NCBI RefSeq assembly: GCF_963082655.1
Contig: NC_081555.1
Location: 152,375,007 to 152,439,006, forward strand
Length of the DNA stretch: 64,000 bases
Origin: Stomoxys calcitrans
Lineage: Eukaryota > Arthropoda > Insecta > Diptera > Muscidae
Direction of reading: 5' to 3'
Shown here: piece by piece, positions 12,715 to 25,090 of the stretch
How the letters are laid out: every line of letters starts with the position of its first letter
How positions within the stretch are numbered: the stretch's first letter is position 1
Translations under genes and position numbers: made by a program
Notes under the pieces: model-generated
Told to the model about the DNA's origin: nothing
Databases searched by the model: none
What the model saw: only the letters and a program-made list of their open reading frames with translations

Positions 12715-14430
12715 CTTTTTAACAAATGAAAGATCTACCAGAATGCAATTCTTCATTTAGCTACTATAGTTTCAAGGTCACCTAATGTTTGTTACTGTCT
12801 GTTACCTATTTTACAGCTGCAATTGTATCCAAATTTTAAGCGAAACACATATTCATCAAATTTCTGATCCAATCTCAGATGTTAATGTAATGAAATACCA
12901 TCAACTTTTAACTCTCCTTCTTGGAGTTAATATGTTTAATAAGACGCCTATGATATTCAAACCACATTAGATGTATTCAATTGAAACTTTTGTGGGCAAA
13001 TAAAGATCTCAATGGTAGTTTTGTAAATTAGAATACATAATCTCTATGGGTATCAAATAAAAGTGTCATAACAGGGAACGTTGAATGCTAAAGTAACTTA
13101 AGTCATAAAAAAGAGAAAAAAGAAACACCTTAAATCAAAATTGAATAAGTAGAAGATATTATTGGCTTTTTATACAAGGTATAAGGTAGAACTTTTTACA
13201 AGGTAGAACTGTATCATCAAGTTTTGATTTTTATCGAAACTATTTTAGGAATTACAAAAAAGTGACGATTTGTAAATTCTACAGTGATGCTTTCATTCAT
13301 TTATTTTTGTTTTCAAGCTTTTTTTCATTCACATTCAAATTTTCTTTACTTCATTACAACAATTGCCTTAAGTCATTCTTATGCTCACTCGCCCAACATG
13401 CGTTCTACTAAGTACAAGTTCATTTGCACAAATGTAATTTAATGTGACTTTAAGTCTCACCGTGACGCAAAACCTTGTACAGATTATTACCATATACTAG
13501 TCGGATTCAATTGCGCTGCTCGATGTTAGAATACCCTCTCTCTCTCGCGTTTAGTTCACTTAATACACCACCGTCACACCACAAGGTGTGGGCCAGCTTA
13601 ATATGATAATGATGGCGGCGGTTAAGGTGTTATTGACTAAGCCACCCATTGACAGGCGTACTATGAGTTTGTGTCTAGAAAATGCAACAGCTACAAATGG
13701 GATGTGGACACATGTGTTTGGCATTGTTATTGTGATTACTAGCTACCACATCTCGTAGCGACGAGATGTAGTGGTTGTCGAACACCAGAAAATGTGAGTC
13801 CAATTTTGTGCATATGGAATTCTAAAATTAAGTAATTTTCGTGCCGCATGGCATGCTGCAGGTGATTAGTTAGAAAAATTTTCATGGGATGAGAGAGAAG
13901 ATGGGGGTTCTTTCAGAAAATGAGATGAAATACTTTAGAGGGATTGATTATGTGATTTAGAAAAATATGGAAGCAATTTCATGAGTTGGAAATATGCATC
14001 ATATTTGGTTCCACCTGTTTAATCGCAACCAAGTGTGGACCATCACCATGCCAGTTTTTAAAGCTGATATGTTAAAATCAAACTGAATGATTGAGCTAAC
14101 CACAATTCTTTATGATAAATAACATTCCCCATTTAAACCGCAACCGCGGAATGTTCAATCTGTAAAATTCTCTTTTGTACACTGAAAAAAAATTTATTGA
14201 TGGTTGAGTCCATAGCGGCCTACATGGTAACTCATTAAATAAAGAGGCTCTCTTGACGAGGATGAAAAAATAAACCTCTTGCTTTGCTCCTGTCCAGGTC
14301 TACAGGGGCACAGGCTTTCCATCATGCGGTTTTTCTTCGATATGGGTAAACTTTCAGGCGTATTTATAGAAGACCACGGGGTCATGCGTGTTCGATAGGC
14401 TTTAGCTCCCTACTATCTTTCTTCAATCTC
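12715..14430. other. unique spacer
   Basis: No gene recognised. Includes a CT-rich patch near 13538 and AT-rich DNA; open frames are short. Confidence 0.4.
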
Positions 14431-14525
14431 ATGGCAGCCGGTTGTATATACCGGATTGGCCCGATGGGGTCTTTCATCGGCAAGGGCTGCCGCCTCAGTG
14501 TACAACACACTGCTAGAACAACAAC
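14431..14525 (-). repeat. short dispersed repeat (LINE 5'-end-like)
   Basis: Contains GGCAAGGGCTGCCGCCTCAG and a GAACAACAACAAC end; the same unit occurs on the other strand at 58165-58275, 59160-59262 and 59270-59372. Confidence 0.7.
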
Positions 14526-14705
14526 AACTAACTTTCCTAATCTCCCTATCTCGTCTTTAAGCCCGATCTTGGGACCAGGGATGGAAAAGTCAGTACTATA
14601 ATACTTCTTTGACCCAAGGAACACCGATTAAGTACCAAATTAGCACAAGGAATTTTGGAAAGAATTAGGAAGTCTTTTAAGCTTTATTTCTACACTCCCC
14701 CATTT

Positions 14706-14928
14706 GTAACAAAATGCAAATTTGCCCATTAGCATTCCATTAAGATACAGGGGTAAACTTTTTACATATCAATGAGCTGTCCGATTCAAGTTTAAGCTCA
14801 ATGATAAGGGACCTCCTTTTTGTAGCCGAATCCGAACGACGTGTTGTAGTGCGACCTCTCTTTGTGGAGAAGTTTTTACATGTCTTAGGACCTCGCCAGC
14901 ATTAGGAGGGGATAATCACTGCTGAAAA
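14706..14928 (-). mobile_element. SINE family 1, head missing
   Basis: Body of the SINE (AAATTTGCCCATTAGCATTC through GGAGGGGATAATCACTGCTG) without the tRNA-like part. Confidence 0.75.
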
Positions 14929-15189
14929 AAAATCGTCTGCTGTTCTCTGCACCGTTTGTAACACCTTGAAATATTCGTCGATCTAGCCATGTCCGTCCGT
15001 CCGTCCCTCTATCAAAAGCACGATAACTTTCGGAGCAGCAAAGCTGGCCGCTTGAAATTTTCCACAAATACTACTTATTAATGTAGGTCAATTGGGATTG
15101 TTAATGGGTCACATTTGTCCTTGTTTAGATATAGCTCTCGTGTATACCGATCTCTCGAATTTGCTTCCTGAGCCTTTAGAGAATGCAAC

Positions 15190-15475
15190 TTTTTTTTTGT
15201 GGTTTTTCGAACATCTTCCAGCTCGAGATCATATTCAATGCTTTCTTTTCAAAGAATATCATAGCAATGAACTTATCAAAGTTGAGCAAGATTGTGTTAT
15301 TATTCAAAACATTTTGACTGGCTTGGTGGATCATGATTTCTGATACGCCATATATCTTCACCAACACCTTTGTCAAGTTGAATAAGGTACCCTACATATC
15401 CAAAGACTGTTTTGTACGGTGTAGAGCACGCTTTTGTTTTGAAACAGGGCTCAATAAGTACTCTAACTCTCCTTA
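15190..15475 (+). repeat. unclassified interspersed repeat, copy 1
   Basis: Features CAGCTCGAGATCATATTCAA, GGATCATGATTTCTGATACG and AAACAGGGCTCAATAAGT. The same order recurs at 15716-15965 (+), 45099-45250 (+) and 45270-45525 (-). No ORF or terminal structure recognised. Confidence 0.6.
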
Positions 15476-15715
15476 GCGCAGTAAGAGAGGGGAAAGTCTA
15501 ACTTTCCACTATTCCGATACAAACTAATCATCAACGCTACGAACAGCAAACACATCAACTTTGCCAAACTCTTTTTACTGTGCACTTGAACATTCTTTGT
15601 ATGTCATTGCAAGTGTTTTTTATGCTTAGACCGCATTGCCCTAATTCACAGCGATGGGCCGGTTAGTTTGGTTTGTCCGTTTGCACTCCTTTATTTTGAT
15701 CTTTAATATCTTTTT

Positions 15716-15965
15716 GTGATTTTTCGAATATCTTTCAGTTCGAGGTCATATTCAAAAAATAGCATAGCAAAGGACATATACAAGTTGAGCAAGTGTGTGT
15801 TACTATTAAAAACACTTTATATGGCTGGGTGGACCATGATTTCTGATATGCCATGTAACTTCTTCAACATCTTTGTCAAATTAATTAATATGTCCTACAT
15901 ACCCAAAGACTATTGAGTACGGTGTAGAACACGCTTTTGTTTTGAAACAGGGCTCAATAAGTCCA
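15716..15965 (+). repeat. unclassified interspersed repeat, copy 2
   Basis: Direct repeat of the 15190 copy, diverged and slightly shorter, ending in the same AAACAGGGCTCAATAAGT. Confidence 0.6.
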
Positions 15966-16614
15966 CTCACTCTCCGATTTATCTGAAAATATATCAAGTA
16001 TGATCCGAAGCGGTCCAAGACCTGATATAAATAGCTCCCATTTACACCTATCTCCCAGTTATACTTCTTGAGCCCATAGAGGGTGAAATTGTTATCCGAA
16101 TTAGCTGATATTTTGCACAATAATTTCTACTCTGGTCTCCACCACCCAAACCAAGTATGGTCCTAATCGATAAATATTCTGATATAGCTTCAACAGCTCC
16201 ATTATCCCTTGTTTGCTTGTTTGAACTTGACAAATGTTATCCATGGTGGAGGGTATATAATTTTCGGCCCGACTGAATTAAGCACGCTTATTAGTTTTCA
16301 TTGGCGAATTGCCCATTAACGTCTGACCCTGGATTCTCTTGTCCGAATTTGATGAAATTTCATATATTAATTTTACCAACGCAGTATTTTTATAGCATCC
16401 ATCATAGAATGATGGTATACTATTTCCCCATTCCGTTGAAATATTCATCTCAGACCCAACAATGTATAAATATTCGTCTTGACATTCTACCTCGACCTAA
16501 CCCTGTCCGTCCGTCTCTCAAAAGCTCGCTATGTTTCGAAGGAATAAAGCTTGAAATTTTGCACAAATACTTCTCATTAGTTTATGTCGGTTGGGATTGA
16601 AAATGTGCTATATA

Positions 16615-16850
16615 TTGGGTTGCCCAAAAAGTAATTGCGGATCTTTTAAAAGAAAGTAAATGCATTTTTAATAAAACTTTGAATGAACTTTAATCAAATA
16701 TACTTTTTTACACTTTTTTTCTAAAGCAAGCTAAAAGTAACAGCTGATAACTGACAGAAAAAAGAATGCAATTACAGAGTCACAAGCTGTGAAAAAATTT
16801 GTCAATGCCGACTATATGAAAAATCCGCAATTACTTCTTGGGCAACCCAA
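16615..16850 (-). mobile_element. mariner-derived MITE copy 3 (intact ends, TA duplication)
   Basis: 236 bp from TTGGGTTGCC to GGCAACCCAA, flanked by TA on both sides (16613-16614 and 16851-16852), the target duplication expected of mariner. One of the best-preserved copies. Confidence 0.95.
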
Positions 16851-16876
16851 TAGGTCCTTGTTTTGATATAGCTGTC

Positions 16877-17216
16877 ATACGAGGCCACCGTAGCGCAGAG
16901 GTTAGTATTTCCCCTATGACGCTGAACGCCTATGTCCGCCTATGACGTTCGAATCCTGGCGAGACCATCAGAAAAAATTTTCAGCGGTGGTTTTCCCCTC
17001 CTAAATGCTGGCAACATTTGTGAGGTACTATGCCATGTAAAACTTCTCTCCAAAGAGGTGTCGCACTGCGGCACGCCGTTCGGACTGGGCTATAAAAAGG
17101 AGGACCCTTATCATTGAGCTTAAAACTTAAATCGGACTGCACTCACTGATATGTGAGAAGTTTGCCCCTGTTCCTTAGTGGAATATTCATAGGCAAAATT
17201 TGCATTTGTCAAACGA
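16877..17216 (+). mobile_element. SINE family 1 with a partly duplicated tRNA-like head
   Basis: GAGGCCACCGTAGCGCAGAGG then B-box-like CGTTCGAATCCTGG. A local repeat of TATGACG and TGTCCGCCTATGACG lengthens the head. The body runs to AAAATTTGCATTTGTC. Similar CGAG sequences flank it (ATACGAG and AAACGAG), possibly the target duplication. Confidence 0.85.
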
Positions 17217-18099
17217 GTATAAACCGATCTTGGGTCTTGACTTCTTGAGCCTCTAGAGTACGCAATTCTTATCCGATTAGAATAAAATTTTGCACCACGT
17301 GTTTTGTTATGATATCCAACAACTGTGCTAAGTTACGTTCAAATCGGTCCATAACCTGATATAGCTGCCATATAAACCGATCTTGGGTCTTGACTTCTTG
17401 AGCCTCTAGAGGGCGCAATTCTTATCCGATTTGAATGAATTTTTGCACGAAGTATTTTGTTATGATATCCAACAACTGTGGCAAGTAAGATTCAAATCGG
17501 TTCATAACTTGATAAAGCTGTCATATAAACAGATCTGGGGACTTGACTTCTTGAGCCTCTAGAGGGCGCAATTCCTATTTTATATTATTTTTATTCTATT
17601 TTATTCTTACTTTCAACAACTGGGTCAAATAAGGTTCAAATCGGTTTATAACCTGATATAGCTGCCATATAAACCGATCTGGGATCTTGACTTCTTGAGC
17701 CTCGAGAGGTCGCAAATATAAGCCGATTTGCCTGAAATTTTGTACGACGGATCCTCTTATGACCATCAACATACGTGTTTATTATGGTCTGAATCGGTCT
17801 ATAGCCTGATACAGCTCCCATATAAATCGATCTCTCTATTTTACTTCTTGAGCCCCCAAAGGGCGCAATTCTTATTCGAATTGGCTAACATTTTACACAG
17901 GTCTCCAACATATAATTTAATTGTAGTCCAAACCGGACCATATCTTGATATCACTCTAATAGCAGAGCAAATCTTTTCTTATATCCGTTTTTGCCTGAGA
18001 AGAGATGGCGCGAAAAGAACTCGACAAATGCGATCCATGGTGGAGGGTATATAAGATTCAGCCCGGCCGAACTTAGCACGCTTTTACTTGTTTTTCTTT

Positions 18100-19320
18100 G
18101 CCGTTTCACTTACATCTCGTTCTCGCTAGGGAGTCACAATGAACTTTAACCCTATATACCTCCCATAAATATTCTAATTTGACTTCTGAAGAACCTGGAG
18201 GGGTGGAATGCATATGCGATATGGATACAGATAAATTTTTTTGGTTTCTGTTTATAAAGACAAATAGTCTAAAGAACTTGGCAAATGTGATTCCAGTTAC
18301 TTTTTTTTTTCAAAGTGCATTTAAATCTACACAACACCATGCCCGAGTATAAAAAAAAACGTTCCACCATTATCACACAAACCGCTTAACACCCTTTTCT
18401 CAACATTCCCACTAGGTAGTTTTAACAGGTTTGTCCATATTTCATTGTTTATTTCAGTTTGTTTTGCTTGATTGAGCAAATTAAGTGCAAATTTTATTCA
18501 AAATATCTGGGGTGCTCTTCTCCCTAAAAAAAAACCATTTGTGCGAATATTTATGAGTTTAAATAGAAAAAGCTGGGCAACAACAAAGCTTCTATCGTGC
18601 CGATCACCAATAACTACGTTTACGGAAGTTCATTAAATAAAAGTAATGCCAAGGTAAAATGAATTTCTTTGTTTTTATATTCAAGTACGTAGATACACTG
18701 AGAAAAAAATTAGCACATTCAAATAAAGAAATGCAGAAGAAGGAACTGACTACTCTAAACTCTTTAACTGAGTGATTAGGAAACATTTCTGAAGTCTTTT
18801 TGACAATGGCAAACGGCATTCGGATGCCTTGGGTCATTTTCATGTATTTTATTGGCAAATTTAAATTATTCCCACTTTTGTTTAAATAACTTGCCCACAA
18901 ATGACTTAATAAGTCAATATTCATAACCATCTGTATCTGTACCCAAGAGCAACCAAGTGAAATCGAGTGTCATTTCAGTATTAATTAATTTTGATTTAAG
19001 TCTATAAATGCATTTATAAATAAATTATTTCATATTCGTTATGAATAGAAATAAAATATTCTATTTGCCAGAAGGTATTGCGTTTCTAGGTAGCTAATAT
19101 CAAAAATCCAATTTAATCAAGCTGATAGACATGATTCTGTAATAAACATAAGTGAACAAATAACAATGGAATTAAATTTGCTGGCGCCATGTTAAGCGCA
19201 GTTCTTGCAATGGCTAACACAACTTACAACTCCTAATTTTATCCGAACTGGCTAAAAAATACCGCTGTTTTGTCATCAAGAAGTAAAACAGGGAGATCGG
19301 TTTAAATAAGGGATATATTA
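18100..19320. other. unique AT-rich spacer
   Basis: No gene recognised; a 108-codon - strand frame at 18604-18930 has no identifiable motif. Confidence 0.4.
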
Positions 19321-19324
19321 ACCA

Positions 19325-20892
19325 AGTAAGAGCGTGCTAAGTTCGGCCGGGCCGAAACTTATATACCCTCCACCATTGTTCGCATTTGTCGAGTTCTATA
19401 CGCGGTATTTCTTTTTAGACAAATATGGAATATTAAATAAGAACTGTTATGATATTGGAGCTATATCAAGTTATAGTGCGATTCGGATCATAAATGAATG
19501 CTGAACAGATCATTCGGATAAGAATTACGCCTTGTAGGGGTTCAAGAAGCAAAATCGGGAGATAGGTTTACATGAGAGCTTTATCAAGCTATTGATCGAT
19601 TGAGACCATATTAAACACGTATGTTAAGGGTCATGAGAGAAGCCCTTGTACAAAATTTCAGCCAAATCGGATGAGAATTGCGCCCTCTATATGTTCAAAA
19701 AATCAAGATCCCAGATCGGTTTATATGGCAGCTATATCAGGTTCTATACCGATTTACTCCATACTTAGCACAATTGCTGGAAGTCATAACCAAACACCTC
19801 ATGCAAAATTTCAGCCAAATCGGACGAGAATTGCGCGATCTATTGGCTCAAGAAGTCAAGATCCAAGATCGGTTTATATGACAGCTATACCAGATTATGA
19901 ACCGATTTGCGTCATACTTAGTACAGTTGTTGGAAGTGATACCAAAACACTACGTGCAAAATTTCAGTTAAATCAGACGATAAATGCGCCCTCTAGAGGC
20001 TCAAGAAGTCAAGAGCCCAGATCGGTTTATATGGCAGCTATATCAAAACATGGTCCGATTTAAACCATATTTAGAGTAGTTGTTGGAGGTGCTACCAAAA
20101 CGCTACGTGCAAAATTTCAATTAAATCGGATAAGAATTGCGTCCTCTAGAGGCTCAAGAAGTCAAGACCCAAGATCGGCTTATATGGCAGCTATATCGAA
20201 ACATGCACCGATTTAAACCATACTTAGCGTAATCGCTGGAAGTGCTACCAAAACACTACGTGCAAAATTTCAGTTAAATCGGATGAGAATTACGTCCTCT
20301 AGAGGCTCAAGAAGTCAAGACCCAAGATCGGTTTATATGGCAGCTATATCAAAACATGGACCAATTTAAACCATACTTAGCGTAATCGCTGGAAGTGCTA
20401 CCAAAACACTACGTGCAAAATTTCAATAAAATCGGATAAGAATTGCGCCCTCTAGAGGCTCAAGAAGTCAAGATCGAATATCGGTTTATATGACAGCTGT
20501 ATCAAAACGTGGACCGATTAAAACCATACCTAACGTAATTGTTGGAAGTGCTGCCAAAACACAACGTGCAAAATGTCAATAAAATCGGATAAGAATTGCG
20601 CCCTCTAGAGTCAAGACCCAAGATCGGTTGAAATGTCAGCTATATCAAAACATGGACCGACTTGGCCCATTCACAATCCCAACCGACCTACACTAACAAA
20701 AAGGTATTTGGGCGAAATTTCAAGCGTCGAGATTTACTCCTTCGAAAGTTAGCGTGGTTTCGACAGACAGACGGACGAACGGACATGGCTAGATAGACTT
20801 AAAATGTTATGACGATCAAGAATAGATATACTTTATGGGGTCTTAGAGGCATATATCGAGGTGTTATCGTATGGTGGTGAGTATAAAAGGCG
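19325..20892 (-). mobile_element. INE-1-like element with about six 153-bp units (E5)
   Basis: Tail at the left (AGAGCGTGCTAAGTTCGGCC, then TATACCCTCCACCATTG), reversed core at the right (GACAGACAGACGGACGAACG, ACATGGCTAGATAG, ATAGATATACTTTATGGGG) and a head remnant at 20885. Internal units start AGATCGGTTTATATGGCAGC at about 19713 and 19866, exactly 153 bp apart, and continue to about 20640. The cleanest example of the array. Confidence 0.82.
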
Positions 20893-20964
20893 AACTATTT
20901 GTACTTTATTCAGTTAGATGTAGAGTTGCCTAACATAAATCCGCACTACATTCAAGTGATGTGA

Positions 20965-21680
20965 TAACAAGTTAGTATGTGCTAAGTTCGGCCCGGCCAA
21001 GTCTTATATTCCCTCCACCATGTATCGTATTTCTCAAGTTCTTTACCCGGTGTCTGTTTAAAAGCAAACAAAGGATAGTGAGAATGAATTGCTATGCTAT
21101 TGGAGCTATATCAAGTTATGGACCGATTCGGACCATACCTGATTTGGATGTTGTAAACCATAATAGAAGTCGTTGTGCATTGGATGTGCCCTCTAGCGAC
21201 GGGAAATGCGCCCTCTGGAGGCTCTAGAAGTAAAATCGGGAAATAGGTGTATATGGAAGCTATGAACCGATTGATATCATATGTGGCACATATGTTGAAA
21301 GTCATAGGAGAAATTCTTGTGCAAAATTTCAGCCAAATCAGACAATAACTGCGACCTTTAGGTGCTCAAAAAGTGCAATCGGGAGATCGGCTTATATGGG
21401 AGCTATATCAGGTTATGGTGCAGAGGTCATTGTGCAAGATTTCATCCAAATCTGAATTGTGATCGAGAGGCCCATATGTATAATAGGGAGATCGGTTTAT
21501 ATGGCCCATCTACAATCCCAACCGACCTACACTAAAAGGAAGTATTTGTGCAAAAATTCAATTCACGAACGGACATGGCTACATCAACTTTATGGGGTAT
21601 AAGACCAATATTTCCATGTATTACAAACGGAAAGAAGAAGTTTGTATACCCCCATCCTATGGTCGAGGGTATAAAAACGT
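20965..21680 (-). mobile_element. INE-1-like element, short (E6)
   Basis: Tail GTGCTAAGTTCGGCCCGGCC and TTCCCTCCACCATGTATCG at the left; units to 21500; a degraded core (CACGAACGGACATGGCTAC) and head CCCCCATCCTATGGTCGAGG at the right. Confidence 0.75.
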
Positions 21681-21744
21681 TCGCTGTTCCCTGTAAACTC
21701 AGAAGAGCTCACAGTGGCATATAATCGAAAAAAACTAATAAACA

Positions 21745-22735
21745 AGTAAAAGAGTGCTAAGTTCGGCCGGGCAGAATCTTGGGAACCCACCACCATGATT
21801 TAAAATAAATTTAGTTGAAGCGCATAATTTTATTCTATATACATACCAAGCTTCTATAAAAACAGGAAAAATTAAAGCTTCTAGTAACCAAACAAAGACA
21901 ATCGAAAGACCGTTTACATGGGAGCTATACCAGGTTATAGACCGATTTGAACCGTAACTAGCACTACTGTTGAAAATCATAAGGGAACATCACATGCAAA
22001 ATTTCAGCCAAATCGGACAAAAATTGCGGCTTTCAGGGGCTCAAGAAGTCAAATCGGGATATCGGTTTATATGGGACGCTATAAACCGATTTGGACCGTA
22101 CTAGACTCAGCTATTGGAAGTCGTATCAGATTACTACAATACATGCAAAATTTCAGCCAAATTTGACAAAAATTGCGGGTTATAAAGGCTTAAGAAATCA
22201 AATCGGGAGATCGGTTGGTATGGGAGCTATATCAGGTTCTTGGCCGACTTGGACATTACTAAACACAGTTGTTGAAAGTCATAACAGATTTGGCTGAAAT
22301 TTTTGCACATGGTGTTGGAACTACCAATACCTGTGCGAAGTACCGTCCCAATCGGTCTATAACCTGACGTAGGTCAAATACAAACCGATTTCCCGGTTTG
22401 AGCACTTTAGTGCAATATTTCCCAAAATCGGACGAACATATACATGGGATCTATATCTGAATCTGCGCCGATTTGGAGCAAACTTCTAAGATATTGCGAT
22501 AGTTGAGGAGAAAAGCGTTGTACCAAGTTTTGGCAAGATTGGCCAATAAATGCGCTTGTAGTCACCATAGAAGTGAATATCGGGCGATGTACATATATGG
22601 CAGCTATATCTAAATCAGAACCGATTTCTATGAAATTCACCAGCAATGACGAGAGTCAGGAGAAAATCCTTTCTACCAAACTAACAAATGAATATTTCAT
22701 TGCATTATTACTGCAAATCGGACGAACATATATAT
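21745..22735 (-). mobile_element. INE-1-like element, variant tail, merging into the third family (E7)
   Basis: Starts ACAAGTAAAAGAGTGCTAAG with the variant GGGAACCCACCACCATG instead of TATACCCTCCACC. 153-type units to about 22330; beyond about 22420 the units become those of the family at 42.2 kb (CGGACGAACATATACATGGG). The boundary is unclear. Confidence 0.55.
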
Positions 22736-22737
22736 GG

Positions 22738-22990
22738 GAGCGCAGAGGTTAGCATGTCCACCTATGACGCTGAACGCCTGGGTACGAATCCTGGTGAGAC
22801 CATCAGAATATATATGTCATGTAAAACTTTTCTCCAAAGAGGTGTCGTACTGGGGCACGCCGTTCGGACTCGGCTATAAAAAGGAGGCCCCTTATCATTG
22901 AGCTTAAACTTGAATCGGACTGCACTCATTGACATGTGAGAAGTCTGCCCCTGTTCCTTAGTGGAATGTTCACGGGGCAAAATTTGCAAA
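22738..22990 (+). mobile_element. SINE family 1 with internal deletion
   Basis: Head GCGCAGAGGTTAGCATGTCC and B-box-like GGTACGAATCCTGG, then a deletion joins directly to ATGTCATGTAAAACTTTTCT; normal end at GGGGCAAAATTTGC. Inserted in a third-family INE-1-like element. Confidence 0.85.
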
Positions 22991-23133
22991 TTTATATCTA
23001 AATCTGAACCGATTTCAAGCAACCTTCTCAGATATAGTGGTAGTGGTCGGGGAAAGCGCTGTACAAAATTTTGGAAAGATTGGTAAAAAAAAAATCGACT
23101 GCAGTGGCTCTAGAAGTGAAAAAAAATCGGGCA

Positions 23134-23156
23134 ATATATATATATATATATATATA
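23134..23156. repeat. (AT)n microsatellite
   Basis: About eleven uninterrupted AT dinucleotides inside the third-family repeat. Confidence 0.9.
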
Positions 23157-23275
23157 AATATGACAGCTATATCTAAATCTGAACCGATTTCTGAGAAATT
23201 TACCTGTAATGTCGGGAGTCATAAGAAAATCCTTCCTGCCAAATTTCGAGAAAATCGGTTAACTAAAGACCATTT

Positions 23276-24768
23276 TTATACCCACCACAGAAGGATGGGG
23301 GTATATTAATTTTATCATTCCGTTTGCAACACATCGAAATATCTATTTCCGACCCTATAAAGTATATATATTCGTGATCAGCGTAAAAATCTAAGACGAT
23401 CTAGACATGTCCGTCCGTCTGTCTGTTGAAATCACGCTACAGTCTTTAAAAATAGAGATATTGAGCTGAAATTTTGCACAGATTCTTTTTTTGTCTATAA
23501 GCAGGTTAAGTTCGAAGATGGGCTATATCGGACTATATCTTGATATAGCCCCCATATAGACCGATCCGCCGATTTAGGGTCTTAGGCCCATAAAAGCCAC
23601 AATTATTATCCGATTTTGCTGAAATTTGGGCCAGTGAGTTGCGTTAGGCCCTTCGATATCGTTCGTCAATTTGGCTCAGATTGGTCCAGATTTGGATATA
23701 GCTGCCATATAGACCGATCCGCCGATTTAGGGTCTTAGGCCCATAAAAGCCACATTTATTATCCGATTTTGCTGAAATTTGGGGCAGTGAGTTGTGTTAG
23801 GCCCTTCGACATCTTTCGTCAATTTGGCTCAGATCGGTCCAGATTTGGATATAGCTGCCATATAAACCGATCCGCCGATTTAGGGTCTTAAGCCCATAAA
23901 AGCCACATTTATTATCCGATGTTGCTGAAATTTGGGACAGTGAGTTGTGTTAGGCACTTCGACATCCTTCGAATTTGGTTCAGATCGGTTTAGATTTGGA
24001 TATAGCTGTCATATAGACCGATTTCTTGATTTATGGTTTTGGGTCCATAAAATGCTCATTTATTGTCCGATGTCGCCGAAATTTGGGACAGTGAGTTAAG
24101 TTAAGCCCCTTGACATACTTCTGCAATATCGCACAGATCGGTCCAGATTTAGATATAGCTGCCATATAGACCGATATCTAGGTTTTCGGTTTTGGGGCCA
24201 TAAAAGACGCATTAATTGTCCGATGTCGCTGAAATTTGAGACAGTGAGTTTGGTTAGGCTCTTCGACGTCCTTCCTTAATTTTGCCCAGATCGGTCCAGA
24301 TTTGAATATAGCTGCCATATAGACCGATCTCTCGATTTAAGGTTTTGGGTCCATAAAAGAGACATTTATTGTCCGATTTCGCTGAAATTTGGAACAGTGC
24401 TTTGTGTTAGGCTCTTCGACATTTTTATGCAACTTGGCTCAAATCGGTCCCGATTTGGATATAGCTGCCATATAGACCGATATCTCCATTTAATGTCTTG
24501 GCCCCATAAAAGGCGCATTTATAATCCGATTTCACTGAAATTTGGCACAGTGACTTATGTTAGGCTTTTCGACATCCGTGTCGTATATAGTTCAGATCGG
24601 TTTATTTTTAGATATAGGTAATGTACTTATTAGTATTTGGTCCAAATCGGAACATATTTGGATATAACTGATATGGGACATAAGGTATAAAATTTTCACC
24701 GAATTTTGATGAAAGGTGGTGGGTATCCAAAGTTCGGCCCGGCCGAACTTAACGCCTTTTACTTGTTT
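23276..24768 (+). mobile_element. INE-1-like element with type-B 153-bp array (E8)
   Basis: Head TATACCCACCACAGAAGGATGG, core AAAGTATATATATTCGTGAT and GATCTAGACATGTCCGTCC; then seven or so units keyed by GATATAGCTGCCATATAGAC, with starts near 23701, 23854, 24005, 24158, 24311 and 24464 (steps of 153, 151, 153, 153, 153). Tail GGTGGTGGGTATCCAAAGTT, CGGCCCGGCCGAACTTAAC, ending ACTTGTTT. Complete head to tail. Confidence 0.82.
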
Positions 24769-25090
24769 GCAGTATTACTGCAAATCGGACGAACACGTAT
24801 ATGGGAGCTACATCGAAATCTGAACCAATTTTTTCCATTTTCAATAGGCTTCGTCTCTAGGCCGAAAAACATGACCATACCAAATTTGAAGACGATCGGA
24901 TGACAATTGCGACCTGTAGTTTGTATACAAATTAACATGGACAGACAGACGGACAAAAAGACAGACGGACAGACAGACAGGCTGATAGACGGACAGACAG
25001 ACAAATGGACATAGCCAAATCGAAACAGAATGTGATTCGGAGTCTATCGGTATACTTATCAATGGGTCTATCTCCCTTCTTTTTGGGTGT

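Larger units (their letters stand above)
14941..16288 (+). mobile_element. INE-1-like element with inserted unknown repeat (E3)
   Basis: Core ATTCGTCGATCTAGCCATGT with GTCCGTCC run at about 14971-15010; 153-type sequence near 15110-15180 and 15990-16210; tail GGTGGAGGGTATATAATTTT followed by CGGCCCGACTGAATTAAGCACGC. Two copies of another interspersed repeat lie inside (15190-15475 and 15716-15965). Confidence 0.6.
16395..18094 (+). mobile_element. INE-1-like element hit by a MITE and a SINE (E4)
   Basis: Degenerate head (CATCATAGAATGATGGTATA), GTCCGTCCGTC at about 16505; 153-bp units from 17220 (GCCTCTAGAGGGCGCAATTC style); tail GATCCATGGTGGAGGGTATA then AGCCCGGCCGAACTTAGCAC to ACTTGTTT at about 18092. 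The MITE at 16615-16850 and SINE at 16877-17216 are both inserted in it. Confidence 0.75.
22991..25090 (-). mobile_element. third-family INE-1-like element, split by another element
   Basis: Left part 22991-23275 and right part 24769-25090 join in sequence when compared with the copy at 42.2-42.6 kb (AAAATCCTTCCTGCCAAATT ... ACTGCAAATCGGACGAACA). The right end holds the reversed GTCY tract (GACAGACAGACGG, 24940-25010). The interrupting element is 23276-24768. Confidence 0.65.

Noticed and set aside
16301..16600. 99-codon + strand frame
   Set aside because: Covers the head and core of an INE-1-like element; translation of repeat sequence.
18604..18930. 108-codon - strand frame in unique DNA
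   Set aside because: No motif, family resemblance or coding bias; the surroundings are AT-rich spacer.
19671..20063. Open frame encoding a repeated RSVYMAAISGY / HAKFQPN peptide, also at 48815-49402, 58073-58699, 11784-12050 and others
   Set aside because: The frame stays open only because the 153-bp tandem unit is divisible by three and low in stops. The peptide follows the DNA repeat exactly and appears on whichever strand the array faces; it is not a gene.
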